A stretch of DNA of 64,000 nucleotides from JACVRW01 sp963734025. Its GTDB lineage: Bacteria > Actinomycetota > Thermoleophilia > Solirubrobacterales > Thermoleophilaceae. Under the pieces are notes generated by a model. It searched no databases. It saw nothing but the letters and a program-made list of their open reading frames with translations, and was not told where the DNA came from. Positions within the stretch are counted from its first letter, which is position 1, and each line of letters begins with the position of its first letter. Positions 17,902 through 26,060 of this stretch are shown here, one piece after another. The stretch spans positions 209,301 to 273,300 of the forward strand of contig CAVTFR010000014.1 in NCBI GenBank assembly GCA_963734025.1. The letters are read 5' to 3'. Both the position numbers and the translations under genes were made by a program.

Positions 17902-18716
17902 CAGGCGCCCTCCTCGCTCACGATGTGCTCGACGGGCTTGCCGGTCGAGGCCTCGACGCGCCCGATCAGGTCGGCGCGCAGCCAGCCCGAGCGCGTCTCC
18001 GGGAAGGTCGAGATGACTATGTCGTCCGGCCCGTAGAACTGCAGCGCGTTTTGGATCGCCGTGTACGGGTCGGGGTGGACCACCTGGCCGACCGCCTCGA
18101 GGCCGGCGTCCTGGAGCTCCTTGAGGGTGTGGGCGAGACGCTGGTGGGCGTCCCCTGAGTCACCGTTGCCGGCCGAGTCGGGGGCGATCACGATGAAGCG
18201 CCGCGGCTCCTCGGCCGCCTTGGCCTTCAGGGCCTCGATCAGAGTCTCGTCGCCCATTGTCTGGTTGGCGACGACCAGCGTGCGCTTGACGTCGTCGCGC
18301 TCGCTGTCGAGGTCGACGACCACGTGCTCGATGTCGCGCCCCGTGGCCCGCGCGAGCCGGTCCACGAGCCCCTGGCGCAGCCAGCCGGAGCGCGTCTCGG
18401 GGTGCGTCGAGACGATGATCTCGTCGTAGTCCTGCTCGCCGAGCGCGTCCATCACCGCCGAGTAGGGGTCTGGGTCCATGATCTCCCCGTCGGCCTCGAT
18501 GCCGGCCTCGCGCAGCAGCGCCAGCGTCATGTCGAGGCGATTCTGGGCGGCGTCGCGGATGTACTCGTCGTGCACGACGAAGCCGTGCTTGGGCTCGTTC
18601 TGCGGGCAGATGACGTGGACGATCACATCCTGGTCATCGCCGGCGCGGCGCTTGACGGCGTCGATCAGCGGCCGGCCGGCCACCGTCTCGTTGGCGACTA
18701 CGAGAATGCGCTTCAT
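17901..18716 (-). CDS. Tandem UspA-like stress protein inside the oxidase operon
   Basis: 271 aa, two repeats of a Rossmann-like alpha/beta unit: KRILVVANETVAGRPLIDAV at the start and KRTLVVANQTMGDETLIEAL near residue 140. Both halves contain the same PETRSGWLR motif after STH/STF, and DPDPY/HPDPY before it. The ATP-binding G-x2-G-x9-G of some UspA proteins is not evident. It overlaps ctaD and ctaE on both sides, so it is translated with the oxidase; a role in oxidase regulation or stress is inferred. Confidence 0.8.
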   Translation of the reverse strand: MKRILVVANETVAGRPLIDAVKRRAGDDQDVIVHVICPQNEPKHGFVVHDEYIRDAAQNRLDMTLALLREAGIEADGEIMDPDPYSAVMDALGEQDYDEIIVSTHPETRSGWLRQGLVDRLARATGRDIEHVVVDLDSERDDVKRTLVVANQTMGDETLIEALKAKAAEEPRRFIVIAPDSAGNGDSGDAHQRLAHTLKELQDAGLEAVGQVVHPDPYTAIQNALQFYGPDDIVISTFPETRSGWLRADLIGRVEASTGKPVEHIVSEEGA

Positions 18717-20626
18717 TCAGCCGGTGGGGGAGCCCCGCCTCCGCCCGCCGGGGCGGGCACCGCCGCCGGCTGCCTCTCCTTGAACACAGCGTGCACCGCT
18801 CCCGGGACGCCGTACTCGTAGGGGCCGCCGACCACGGTCGGGATCTCGTCGAAGTTGAACACGGGCGGGGGCGAGGACACCTGCCACTCGATCGAGTGGG
18901 CGCGCCACGGGTTGCCCGGCGCGGCCGGGCCGTGCCGCCAGGAGGCGACCATGTTGTAGAGGAAGATCAGGAACGACAGGCCGAAGATGAAGGCCGAGAT
19001 CGAGATGATGGCGTTCCAGGTCGCGAACTGCTCGGAGTAGTCGGCCACCCGCCTCGGCATGCCGTCGATGCCCACGAAGTGCATCGGGCCGAAGGTGAGG
19101 TTGAAGAAGATGAACGACAGCCAGAAGTGGAGCCGCCCGAGCGACTCGTCGTACATCCGCCCGGTCATCTTCGGGAACCAGTGGTAGAGCCCGGCGAAGA
19201 TCGTGAACACGGAGCCGCCGAACAGCACGTAGTGGATGTGGGCGACGATGAAGTACGTGTCCGACACGTGGATGTCGAACGGCACGACGGCGAGCATGAT
19301 CCCGCTGATCCCGCCCAGCGTGAACATCGTCAAGAAGCCGAGCGCGAAGAGAAGCGGCGTTCTGAGGTGGATCACTCCTCGCCAGAGCGTGGCGAGCCAG
19401 GAGAAGATCTTGATTCCCGTCGGGACGGCGATGAGCATCGTCGTGATCATCATCGGTATCCGCAGCCAGCTCTGCATGCCGGACACGAACATGTGGTGCG
19501 CCCAGACCGTGAAGCCGAGGATCACGATCGCCACCAGCGAGAACGCCATCATGCGGTAGCCGAACACCGGCTTGCGGGCGTGCGTCGAGATGACCTCGCT
19601 GATGATCCCGAAGCCCGGCAGCATCATGATGTAGACGGCCGGGTGCGAGTAGAACCAGAAGACGTGCTGGTACATCAGCACGTCGCCGTTCGCCGCCGGG
19701 TCGAAGAACTGGGTGCCGAGCGAGCGGTCGAGCAGGACCATGAACTGCGAGCCCGCGATGAAGGGCGTGGCGATCACGACCAAGAGCGACGTCGTGAAGT
19801 TCGCCCACACCAGCAGCGGCATGCGCCAGAACGTCATGCCGGGCGCGCGCATGGTGATGATCGTGACCAGGAAGTTGAGCGCGGTGGCGATCGACGAGGC
19901 GCCCGCGAACTGCACGCCGAGCGTGAAGAACTGCTGGCCCAGCGGTGTCTCGGTCGAGATCGGCGCGTAGGCCGTCCAGCCGGTCGCGAAGGCGCCGCCC
20001 TCGGCGAAGTACGAGCACAGCATCATCACGCCGCCGATCGGCAGCATCCAGAAGGACAGGGCGTTCAGGCGCGGGAACGCCATGTCCGGCGCGCCGATCA
20101 TCAGCGGGATCACGTAGTTCGCGATCCCGGCGAAGACCGGGATGATGAACAGGAAGATCATGATCGAGGCGTGGACCGAGAAGAGCCCGTTGAAGGTGTT
20201 CGGGTCCACGAACTGGGTGCCGGGCTGCGCGAGCTCCGCGCGCATCAGCATCGCCATCAGCCCGCCCGCGATGAAGAAGAACATCGTCGTGACGATGTAT
20301 TGGATGCCGATGACCTTGTGGTCGGTGTTGACGCGGAAGTAGTCCTTCCACGTCTTGGCGCCGTGGCCCGAGTGGTCCTCGGGGATGGTCGGGGCGCCCG
20401 AGGCCCAGCGGAACCAGTAGTCGAAGCAGCCGATCCCGACCAGGTAGCCGAGCGGCGCGGCGACCAGGCCGCCCACGGTGATGATCGCGTTCCAGTCGAC
20501 GATCGGATCCCAGCCATAGAGCGCGCGGATTACGACCACGATCGCCATGCCGAAGGCGAAGCCACCCACGGTGCCGAGCGCGGCGCGATACCAGCCTGGG
20601 GACAGGAGCTTCCGGGTGAGCGTCAT
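18713..20626 (-). CDS. ctaD: Cytochrome c oxidase subunit I, A2 type (YSHP), with N-terminal extension
   Basis: 637 aa from ATG 20626. Core haem-copper oxidase motifs are all present: CuB and cross-linked Tyr in WFYSHPAVYIMMLPGFG, VWAHHMF, the K-channel Lys in VPTGIKIF, and haem His in VAHIHYVLFGG. It has YSHP in place of GHPE, so the D-channel Glu is replaced, the mark of A2-type enzymes such as Thermus caa3. Before the usual start (HKVIGIQYI) lie about 100 extra residues with two predicted membrane spans. It overlaps ctaC by 4 bp. Confidence 0.95.
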   Translation of the reverse strand: MTLTRKLLSPGWYRAALGTVGGFAFGMAIVVVIRALYGWDPIVDWNAIITVGGLVAAPLGYLVGIGCFDYWFRWASGAPTIPEDHSGHGAKTWKDYFRVNTDHKVIGIQYIVTTMFFFIAGGLMAMLMRAELAQPGTQFVDPNTFNGLFSVHASIMIFLFIIPVFAGIANYVIPLMIGAPDMAFPRLNALSFWMLPIGGVMMLCSYFAEGGAFATGWTAYAPISTETPLGQQFFTLGVQFAGASSIATALNFLVTIITMRAPGMTFWRMPLLVWANFTTSLLVVIATPFIAGSQFMVLLDRSLGTQFFDPAANGDVLMYQHVFWFYSHPAVYIMMLPGFGIISEVISTHARKPVFGYRMMAFSLVAIVILGFTVWAHHMFVSGMQSWLRIPMMITTMLIAVPTGIKIFSWLATLWRGVIHLRTPLLFALGFLTMFTLGGISGIMLAVVPFDIHVSDTYFIVAHIHYVLFGGSVFTIFAGLYHWFPKMTGRMYDESLGRLHFWLSFIFFNLTFGPMHFVGIDGMPRRVADYSEQFATWNAIISISAFIFGLSFLIFLYNMVASWRHGPAAPGNPWRAHSIEWQVSSPPPVFNFDEIPTVVGGPYEYGVPGAVHAVFKERQPAAVPAPAGGGGAPPPAE

Positions 20627-21771
20627 TCCTGCGACTCCAGAAGGTACTTCACAAGAGCGTCGAGCTCCGCACGCGAGAGCTTGTCGCCGAAGTCGGCCGG
20701 CATCACGCCGTCGGGGAAGCCCTGCGTGACGTCGGCGGACGGGTCGACGATCGATTCCCTCACGAACGCCGCGTCCGTGTCCTCGAGCTTCCCGAGGTCG
20801 GGGCCGACGGTCCCGCTGGCTCCGGCGGCTGCCAGCGTGTGACACGAGCCGCAGCCCTGGGCCGTGAAGATCTGCTCGCCCTCGGCAGCCGCGGCCCCGC
20901 CACCGCCTCCTCCGCCGCCGCCTCCACCGCCGGCGCCGGCTTCGCCCTCACCTTCGCCGCTCTCACCGGCCTCCGGGCCGGCGGCGCCCTCCTGGACCTG
21001 GTCCTCGATCCAGCCGTCGAAAGCGGTCGCCGGCAGCACGCGCACGAACTGACGCATCGTCGAGTGGCCGAGGCCGCAGAGCTCGGCGCAGACCACCTCG
21101 TAGCGGCCGACCCTGTCGGGCGTCAGTCGGATCCTGGTGGTCAGGCCCGGCACCGCGTCCGACTTGAGCCGGAACTGCGGCACCCAGAACGAGTGCAGCA
21201 CGTCGCGGGTGTGGATCTTGAAGTCGATCGGCCGGTCCACCGGAAGGACGAGCTCGTTCGAGTTGACCTTCTGCTTCGGGTACTCGAAGGTCCACGTGAA
21301 CTGCTGGCCGGTGACGTTCACGACCAGCTCGTCCGGCTGCTTCGCCTCGATGTCGTCGAGCACGATCCAGCCGTAGGTCGCGAGCGCGGTGACCATGAGG
21401 AACGGGATCGTCACCCAGATGACCTCGAGCCTCGTGTTGCCGTGGATCGGCGGCCCGTCGCCCATGTCGCCGGGCTTCGCCCGGAAGCGGACGACCGAGT
21501 AGATCGCGATCGTCATCACGAGCACGAAGACCGGGACGGAGCAGATCAGGAGGACGTCGTAGAGCGTGTCGATGTCGCTCGCCGCACCCGAGGCGGGCGT
21601 CGGGAACCAGTCGATCAGCAGGGTGATCGCGATGCCGACGAGCGAGGCGATCACGCCGATGGCGATCATCCGCGCGACCGGGTGCTTCTCTCCCTCCAGG
21701 CGGGGATCGGTCTCGGGCGGGCCCTTGGCCGTGTCCTGCGAAATCGGGTCCCTCTCGCTCACGGCGGGCAC
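20623..21771 (-). CDS. ctaC: Cytochrome c oxidase subunit II fused to cytochrome c (caa3 type)
   Basis: 382 aa, GTG start. Two membrane hairpin helices (about 33-55, 70-95), a cupredoxin domain with the CuA site CAELCGLGHSTM, then a linker with about 12 consecutive Gly, then a cytochrome c domain with CGSCH and a Met region GVMPADF. The fused haem allows direct electron entry. First gene of the operon; the divergent neighbour is not a Cox gene (an AraC-type regulator lies further upstream on the same strand). Confidence 0.95.
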   Translation of the reverse strand: MPAVSERDPISQDTAKGPPETDPRLEGEKHPVARMIAIGVIASLVGIAITLLIDWFPTPASGAASDIDTLYDVLLICSVPVFVLVMTIAIYSVVRFRAKPGDMGDGPPIHGNTRLEVIWVTIPFLMVTALATYGWIVLDDIEAKQPDELVVNVTGQQFTWTFEYPKQKVNSNELVLPVDRPIDFKIHTRDVLHSFWVPQFRLKSDAVPGLTTRIRLTPDRVGRYEVVCAELCGLGHSTMRQFVRVLPATAFDGWIEDQVQEGAAGPEAGESGEGEGEAGAGGGGGGGGGGGGAAAAEGEQIFTAQGCGSCHTLAAAGASGTVGPDLGKLEDTDAAFVRESIVDPSADVTQGFPDGVMPADFGDKLSRAELDALVKYLLESQE

Positions 21772-21809
21772 TTTATTTGGTCGGCCCGCCGGCTGCGACG
21801 CGAGCGGTG

Positions 21810-22154
21810 CTAGGCGGCCAGGCGGCCGTTCGTGCGCCGGAACGCCGAGGGCGGCGCTCCGTGGCTACGGCGGAAAGCCTTGGCGAACTGGGCCGCCTGG
21901 CGGTAGCCGACCGCCGCCGCCACCTCCTGCACGGACATGCGCCCTTCGTGCAGCAGCTCGGCGGCACGCGACATCCGGATGCGCTGGAGCTCACGCCGGA
22001 AGCTCGTGCCGCCCGCCTCCGAGAAGGAGCGCTGCAGCTGGCGCCGTGAGGTGGCGATCTGGCGCGCCACCCGCGTCAGGCAGAGCTCCTCGTTCGAGTA
22101 ATCCCGCCTCATCACCTCGAGGGCGTCGAAGTACAGCTCGTTCCGCCTGTGCAC
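21810..22154 (-). CDS. Small AraC-family DNA-binding protein
   Basis: 114 aa from GTG 22154 (an upstream GTG at 22235 would add 27 residues). Almost the whole protein is the double helix-turn-helix of AraC: TRVARQIATSRRQLQRSFSE and MSVQEVAAAVGYRQAAQFAK followed by AFRRSHGAPPSAFRR. No sensor domain is present. It lies 38 bp upstream of ctaC on the same strand, so it may control the oxidase operon or be co-transcribed with it. Confidence 0.85.
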   Translation of the reverse strand: MHRRNELYFDALEVMRRDYSNEELCLTRVARQIATSRRQLQRSFSEAGGTSFRRELQRIRMSRAAELLHEGRMSVQEVAAAVGYRQAAQFAKAFRRSHGAPPSAFRRTNGRLAA

Positions 22155-22264
22155 GGTGGAATTACGCACTTCTCCACGGGATACGCCCTGGAAGCGCGCG
22201 CGGATCAACGGTAGTCTGCTTATGCCGATCGTCACTAAGGCGCTAACGGCCGGAAGGGAGCTGT

Positions 22265-22684
22265 ATGCAGGTTCGCGCAGGGATGAGTGACGTCGTACTG
22301 ACGATCAACCCGGGCCACACGCTGCGTGAGGCCTCTCGGGCGATGGCCGAGCGGGGTGTCGGCGCGGCGGTCGTGATCGACCCGGAGCAGCCCGGGCCCG
22401 GCATCGTCACCGAGCGCGACGTGCTTCACTCGATCGCCAGGGGCCTGGACCCGGACAGCGAGCTCGTGGGCGACCACCTCTCGCCGGAGCTCGTCTTCGC
22501 GGCTCCCGAGTGGTCGCTCGAGCGCGCGGCCGAGGCGATGGTCCGCGGCGGCTTCCGCCACCTCGTCGTGATCGACGGAGGCAGCATGACCGGCGTGCTG
22601 TCGATGCGCGACATAGTGCGCTGCTGGGTCTCGGACGGCGCGACCAGCGAGCTGCCGTCGGACCTGAACGCCGCAACGGGCTGA
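22265..22684 (+). CDS. CBS-domain pair protein
   Basis: 139 aa with GGAAGGGAGC just upstream of ATG 22265. Two CBS motifs (about 8-60 and 75-130) with GIVTERDVLHSI and GVLSMRDIVR. As with the copy at 8131, it lacks any effector domain and probably senses adenylates. It is divergent from the AraC gene, and its 3' end faces the small membrane genes, suggesting it may be read with neither. Confidence 0.85.
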   Translation: MQVRAGMSDVVLTINPGHTLREASRAMAERGVGAAVVIDPEQPGPGIVTERDVLHSIARGLDPDSELVGDHLSPELVFAAPEWSLERAAEAMVRGGFRHLVVIDGGSMTGVLSMRDIVRCWVSDGATSELPSDLNAATG

Positions 22685-22691
22685 GCCGGGC

Positions 22692-22931
22692 TCAGTGGTG
22701 CTCGAGCGGCAGCTCTGAGATCTCGCGGCGCGTCTCGCCGATCCACTTGACGACGGCGATCAGCGTCAGGATCACGCCGATCACGACCATCACGAGCGAG
22801 AGCACGACGCCCGTGATCGCGAGCGCGAGGCCGGCCGCCGTGAGGACCGGCAGATAGGACGGCCCGGGAAGGTGGATGAGCTCGCCGGCAGGCTCCGGCG
22901 TCTCGCGCGCAAGGCGCGTCTCCTCCGCCAT
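22692..22931 (-). CDS. Two-span small membrane protein, oxidase-subunit-like
   Basis: 79 aa. A short soluble N-terminus with the motif ELIHLPGPSYLPVL leads into two adjacent hydrophobic helices and a charged tail (WIGETRREISELPLEHH). H-L/M-P-x-P-S-x-x-P before two helices is seen in small subunits or tails associated with actinobacterial aa3 oxidases. The start overlaps the stop of the next upstream gene (ATGA). Confidence 0.65.
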   Translation of the reverse strand: MAEETRLARETPEPAGELIHLPGPSYLPVLTAAGLALAITGVVLSLVMVVIGVILTLIAVVKWIGETRREISELPLEHH

Positions 22932-23035
22932 CAGTAGACGAGCCCCACGACCCAGGCCAGCGCGAAGACGATCAGCGAGATCGCGCCGGCGATCAGCGCG
23001 GTGCGCAGGTTCTTGTAGGCGAGCCGACGGTCCAC
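22931..23035 (-). CDS. 34-residue single-span membrane protein
   Basis: GTG 23035 to TGA 22931. MDRRLAYKNLRTALIAGAIS and then a hydrophobic run ending WVVGLVY. It overlaps the 79-residue membrane gene by one base, so the pair is translated together. By size and context it may be another small oxidase subunit; no family is recognised. Confidence 0.5.
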   Translation of the reverse strand: MDRRLAYKNLRTALIAGAISLIVFALAWVVGLVY

Positions 23036-23340
23036 CGGCCGCAAGATGTATCAGATCGCCCGGGGGGAGCGGCCGGGGGCTCGTGCGGTGCAGGGCAATC
23101 GACCCGGGTAGCGGGGCGCGATGCTGCGTGTTCTGGGGCTGGGCGCTCAGCCGCCCGCTCAGCGAGGAGCTCTCGGAGCGCGAGGGCGGCTGACCAGGCC
23201 GGCCCTGCGACCGGCCTGGACGAATGATCGAGTGGCGCTCGCGACCAACCGCGCGTACGGTTTGCGTTGCGAGGGCACTCCGCGCCTGCGGGGCGCCCTC
23301 GACCACTTGACAGGGTTGGCGGCAAGGAGGCACGAGCGAG
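23036..23340. other. 305-bp gap with one inverted repeat
   Basis: No convincing gene. CCAGGCCGG at 23194-23202 and CCGGCCTGG at 23211-23219 form a 9-bp stem with an 8-nt loop, without a U tract. AAGGAGG at 23324-23330 is the ribosome site of the gene at 23341. The promoter of the two small membrane genes must lie at the left edge. Confidence 0.4.
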
Positions 23341-23679
23341 GTGATCGGGGAACGGACGGCGGTCGAAGCCTTCCTGGAGGCGGAGCCCACGAGCACCGGC
23401 GCGATCGAGGTCGAGGTGCGCGAGCTTCCGCCGACCACCGACCCGCGCTCCGGCCGACCGCTCGCCGTCCCCCCGCTCGTAGTGCTGTGGATCGAGGAGC
23501 GGCCGCTCGCCGCGCGCGTGCACGGCGTCGTGGCGGTCAACCGCTTCCCGCCCGCACCGCGGCTGGCGACCACACTGGAGGCGGATTGCCTGGCCGCGGG
23601 CCTGGCTGTCGAGTGGCTCTGCGAGGCCGCCATCTGGAGGCTGTTCTCGCAGCCGCCGCGCCCGCGCCTGGCGCGCTGA
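23341..23679 (+). CDS. Hypothetical protein
   Basis: 112 aa from GTG 23341 with a strong AAGGAGG site 10 nt upstream. No signal peptide, membrane span or known motif was seen. The C-terminal half is predicted helical (LEADCLAAGLAVEWLCEAAI). It is convergent with the LAS-type peptidase gene, only 7 nt apart. Confidence 0.6.
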   Translation: MIGERTAVEAFLEAEPTSTGAIEVEVRELPPTTDPRSGRPLAVPPLVVLWIEERPLAARVHGVVAVNRFPPAPRLATTLEADCLAAGLAVEWLCEAAIWRLFSQPPRPRLAR

Positions 23680-23686
23680 GCGCCCG

Positions 23687-24493
23687 TCAGGGCAGCCGCA
23701 CGTGCAGGTGGTTGTCGTGGTTGACGAGCGCCTGCACGCGTCCCGACGGGCCGCTCAGGCCGGTGTTCGGGCCGACGAAGATGACCTGCGCGCCGAGCGC
23801 GAGAAAGCGGTCGACGAGCTCTTGGGATAGCTCGCGGTCGATCTCGGAGGCCCAGCGCGGCGCGCGCTCGCGGCCGTCGGCCCGCGGGTAGTAGATGTCG
23901 ACGTCGAGCCCGTTCTGGTGGCTCGCGTGGCCGATGTAGCCGTAGCGCGGCCCGAAGTCGCCGCCCTGCGGGCGGCTCAGGTCGCCGACGGCCATCCGCG
24001 GCGCCTCGGGGTGCGCAGAGCGGAAGTCGCGCGCCACCCGGAGCACCGTGCGCACCAGCCGGTCCGTCCCCCAGCGCCGCCAGGGGCGGTTGGGGGAGCG
24101 CCGCAGCACCGGATCCCAGGTGAAGAAGGTCTCGCGCTCGGCCGGCAGGCGGACGCCGTTCATGAGTCGCCCCCCTGCATGGCTCCCGAGCGCGGTCGAG
24201 CGGCGCCAGTGGATCGGCGGGTCGGGCGGCGGCGCGGGCAGCACCGGCGGCAGCGGCGGCAGCGGCGGCACCGGCTGGACCTGGGCCGGCACGTCGTCCG
24301 GGAAGCTCAGGGGCACGAGGCCGGCGCGCGGCTCGTCCGCGAGCGCCGCAACCGCGACGGCCGCGGCCGTGACGGGGACGATCACGAGAGCTGCAGCGGC
24401 CGTTCGCACCCTATGCCGGTTACGGCGGTGGCGGGCGCCGCGGTCCGGCGGCGCGGGCTCAGGGGCATCGGGAGCTGGGAAGGATCGGTTCAT
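23687..24493 (-). CDS. Secreted LAS-type murein endopeptidase (MepA-like)
   Basis: 268 aa from ATG 24493 (an upstream ATG at 24517 adds 8 residues). An Arg-rich N-terminus and one hydrophobic segment suggest a signal or anchor, then a Pro-rich stretch and the peptidase domain. The zinc signature is complete: SHQNGLDVDIYYP (H-x6-D) and HDNHLHVRL (H-x-H) at the C-terminus, preceded by GDLSRPQGGDFGPRYGYIGH. This matches penicillin-insensitive murein endopeptidases, which cut peptidoglycan cross-links. Confidence 0.85.
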   Translation of the reverse strand: MNRSFPAPDAPEPAPPDRGARHRRNRHRVRTAAAALVIVPVTAAAVAVAALADEPRAGLVPLSFPDDVPAQVQPVPPLPPLPPVLPAPPPDPPIHWRRSTALGSHAGGRLMNGVRLPAERETFFTWDPVLRRSPNRPWRRWGTDRLVRTVLRVARDFRSAHPEAPRMAVGDLSRPQGGDFGPRYGYIGHASHQNGLDVDIYYPRADGRERAPRWASEIDRELSQELVDRFLALGAQVIFVGPNTGLSGPSGRVQALVNHDNHLHVRLP

Positions 24494-24728
24494 GGCTGAC
24501 GAGCTGACCGCCGGCACCGACGCTGACGCGCGAGCAGGCGTTCACGCGTTCACTGGCGGGCTCGGCAGCAGGTGGCCGCGCGCGTTCTCATGGTCGCAGG
24601 ACGTGCTCGAGGAAATCGGGATGGAGTCGCGCAGCGGCGGCGCTCGAGCGCTTCAGCGCGGCCGCCACCTGATCTCGGCGCAAAAGCACTCGTCGGCGGT
24701 GAACCGTTAGGGGGCCGGGGTCCGCAAT

Positions 24729-24754
24729 GGGGTCATAACCCGACCCCCAGGAGG
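24729..24754 (+). promoter_or_regulatory. Hairpin and ribosome site before the DUF4394 gene
   Basis: GGGGTC (24729-24734) and GACCCC (24742-24747) form a 6-bp stem with a 7-nt loop, directly followed by AGGAGG (24749-24754), 9 nt before the ATG. The 270-nt gap between the peptidase and this gene shows no gene I can support. Confidence 0.45.
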
Positions 24755-24763
24755 AGCTTCAAG

Positions 24764-25609
24764 ATGAAGCGCAAGCGACTCGTGCGATTCGCCCTCGGCG
24801 CGACCTGTCTGGCCGCGCTTGCGGTACCGGTCGCCGGCCAGGCCGGAAGCCCTGGCTCGAAGGACGCCGGCGGCCGCACCTTCTACGCCACCGACAACCA
24901 GGGCAACCTGGTGAGTTTCTCGGCGGACAACCCCCGTCAGCTCGACAGCATGCGGTCGATCAGCGGGCTGCCGATGGGCGTCAGCCTCACCGGCATCGAC
25001 TTCCGGCCGGCCACAGGTGAGCTGTACGGCGTCGGCAGTGACAGCGTCGTGTACCGCGTCAGTCCGGTCACCGGCAAGGCCGTGGCAGAGGGCCCGGCGT
25101 TCACGCCGGCGCTCAACGGCCGGTTCTTCGGCGTCGATTTCAACCCGACCGTCGATCGCATCCGCGTGACGAGCGACGCCAACCAGAACCTGCGTCTGAA
25201 CCCTGACACAGGCGCTCTGGCCACTCCGGCCCCGGATGCCAACCTCAATCCGAACGACCCGACGGTGGTGGGCTCCGCCTACACCAACTCGTCGTTCAAC
25301 GCCACGCTGCCCACGGCGACCACCCTGTACGCGCTCGACGCACTCGACGACGCGATCTACGTGCAGAATCCGCCCAACGACGGCACGCTGACCATGCCCA
25401 AGCAGCTCGGCATCAACGTTCGCGGCGACAGCGGCTTCGACATCGCCGGCGCCAACAACGCCGGCTACGTGGCCACCGCCTCGGACCGGCGGCCCGGCTC
25501 GGAGCTGTACCGCGTGAACGTGCTGAACGGCAACAGCGTCAAGCTCGGCCAGATCGGCCGCGGCTCGCACACGATCACCGGCCTCGCGGCCGTGCAGGAC
25601 CAGCCCTAG
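24764..25609 (+). CDS. Secreted DUF4394 protein
   Basis: 281 aa. A signal peptide (KRKRLVRFALGATCLAAL, cleavage near GQAG) precedes one long beta-rich domain with repeated blade-like segments: FYATDNQGNLVSF, LTGIDFRPATGELYGVG, GVDFNPTVDRIRV, GINVRGDSGFDIAG. The D-F-N/R-P motif is typical of DUF4394 proteins. Function unknown; likely a propeller-like surface or periplasmic protein. Monocistronic, with its own terminator. Confidence 0.87.
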   Translation: MKRKRLVRFALGATCLAALAVPVAGQAGSPGSKDAGGRTFYATDNQGNLVSFSADNPRQLDSMRSISGLPMGVSLTGIDFRPATGELYGVGSDSVVYRVSPVTGKAVAEGPAFTPALNGRFFGVDFNPTVDRIRVTSDANQNLRLNPDTGALATPAPDANLNPNDPTVVGSAYTNSSFNATLPTATTLYALDALDDAIYVQNPPNDGTLTMPKQLGINVRGDSGFDIAGANNAGYVATASDRRPGSELYRVNVLNGNSVKLGQIGRGSHTITGLAAVQDQP

Positions 25610-25626
25610 CGACTCTTCCGCGCAAT

Positions 25627-25652
25627 GCCTCCGTCCCGCTCGGGACGGAGGC
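25627..25652 (+). terminator. Terminator hairpin after the DUF4394 gene
   Basis: GCCTCCGTCCCG and CGGGACGGAGGC are a perfect 12-bp inverted repeat with CT between (effective loop about 6 nt), 17 nt after the stop. The following bases (GTTCG) give only a weak U tract, common in high-GC actinobacteria. Confidence 0.75.
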
Positions 25653-25744
25653 GTTCGTGGAGCTTCTGGCCACCTCGATCCGGCCCGAGCACCGAGCGGC
25701 TGATGAGGGGCTCACGCTCCTGAGGCGCGCGAGCGCGCAGGCGC

Positions 25745-25860
25745 CCCGCTGTCATCCTCGACCCTCCCGCGGACGTCCTTGAAGCCGCGCACCCAGGTGA
25801 CCATCATGTGTCGGGCCCGGAACTCGGCCTCGGTGTGGCCGGGTCGAGGGCGAGGATCGC
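25745..25860 (-). pseudogene. N-terminal half of a YceI-like gene (minus strand)
   Basis: Reading leftward from about 25860, the minus strand gives ILALDPA, and after a one-base slip HTEAEFRARHMMVTWVRGFK and DVRGRVEDD, the typical first strands of a YceI lipocalin-like protein (D-P-x-H-T-x-x-x-F-x-x-R-H). The slip is one missing base in GCCACACC (expected GCCCACACC). The rest of the protein does not follow; the matching second half lies next door on the other strand. Confidence 0.6.
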
Positions 25861-26043
25861 GGCAGCATGACCCGCGCCGGCTTCGAGGCGACCGCGAGGG
25901 TCAACCGGCACGACTTCGGCGTCTCGTGGCAGGACGAGCTGCCGGGCGGCGGGGTCGTGGCGTCGAACGAGATCGAGCTGACCCTCGACGTCGAGGCGAT
26001 CCGGCTCGAGGACCTCGAGCGCACGGGCGCGGTCGCCTACTAG
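25861..26043 (+). pseudogene. C-terminal half of a YceI-like gene (plus strand)
   Basis: Reading rightward, MTRAGFEATARVNRHDFGVS and WQDELPGGGVV, then NEIELTLDVEAIRLEDLE, to TAG 26041-26043. This is the standard YceI ending (R-x-D-F-G-x-x-W then the last two strands). YceI proteins bind isoprenoid-like ligands. Together with the minus-strand fragment this looks like one gene broken by an inversion. Confidence 0.65.
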
Positions 26044-26060
26044 CGCGACATCGGCGCGGT

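Noticed and set aside
24492..24710. 72-residue plus-strand ORF after the LAS peptidase
   Set aside because: No ribosome site, motif or neighbour support; its start lies in the divergent peptidase start region.
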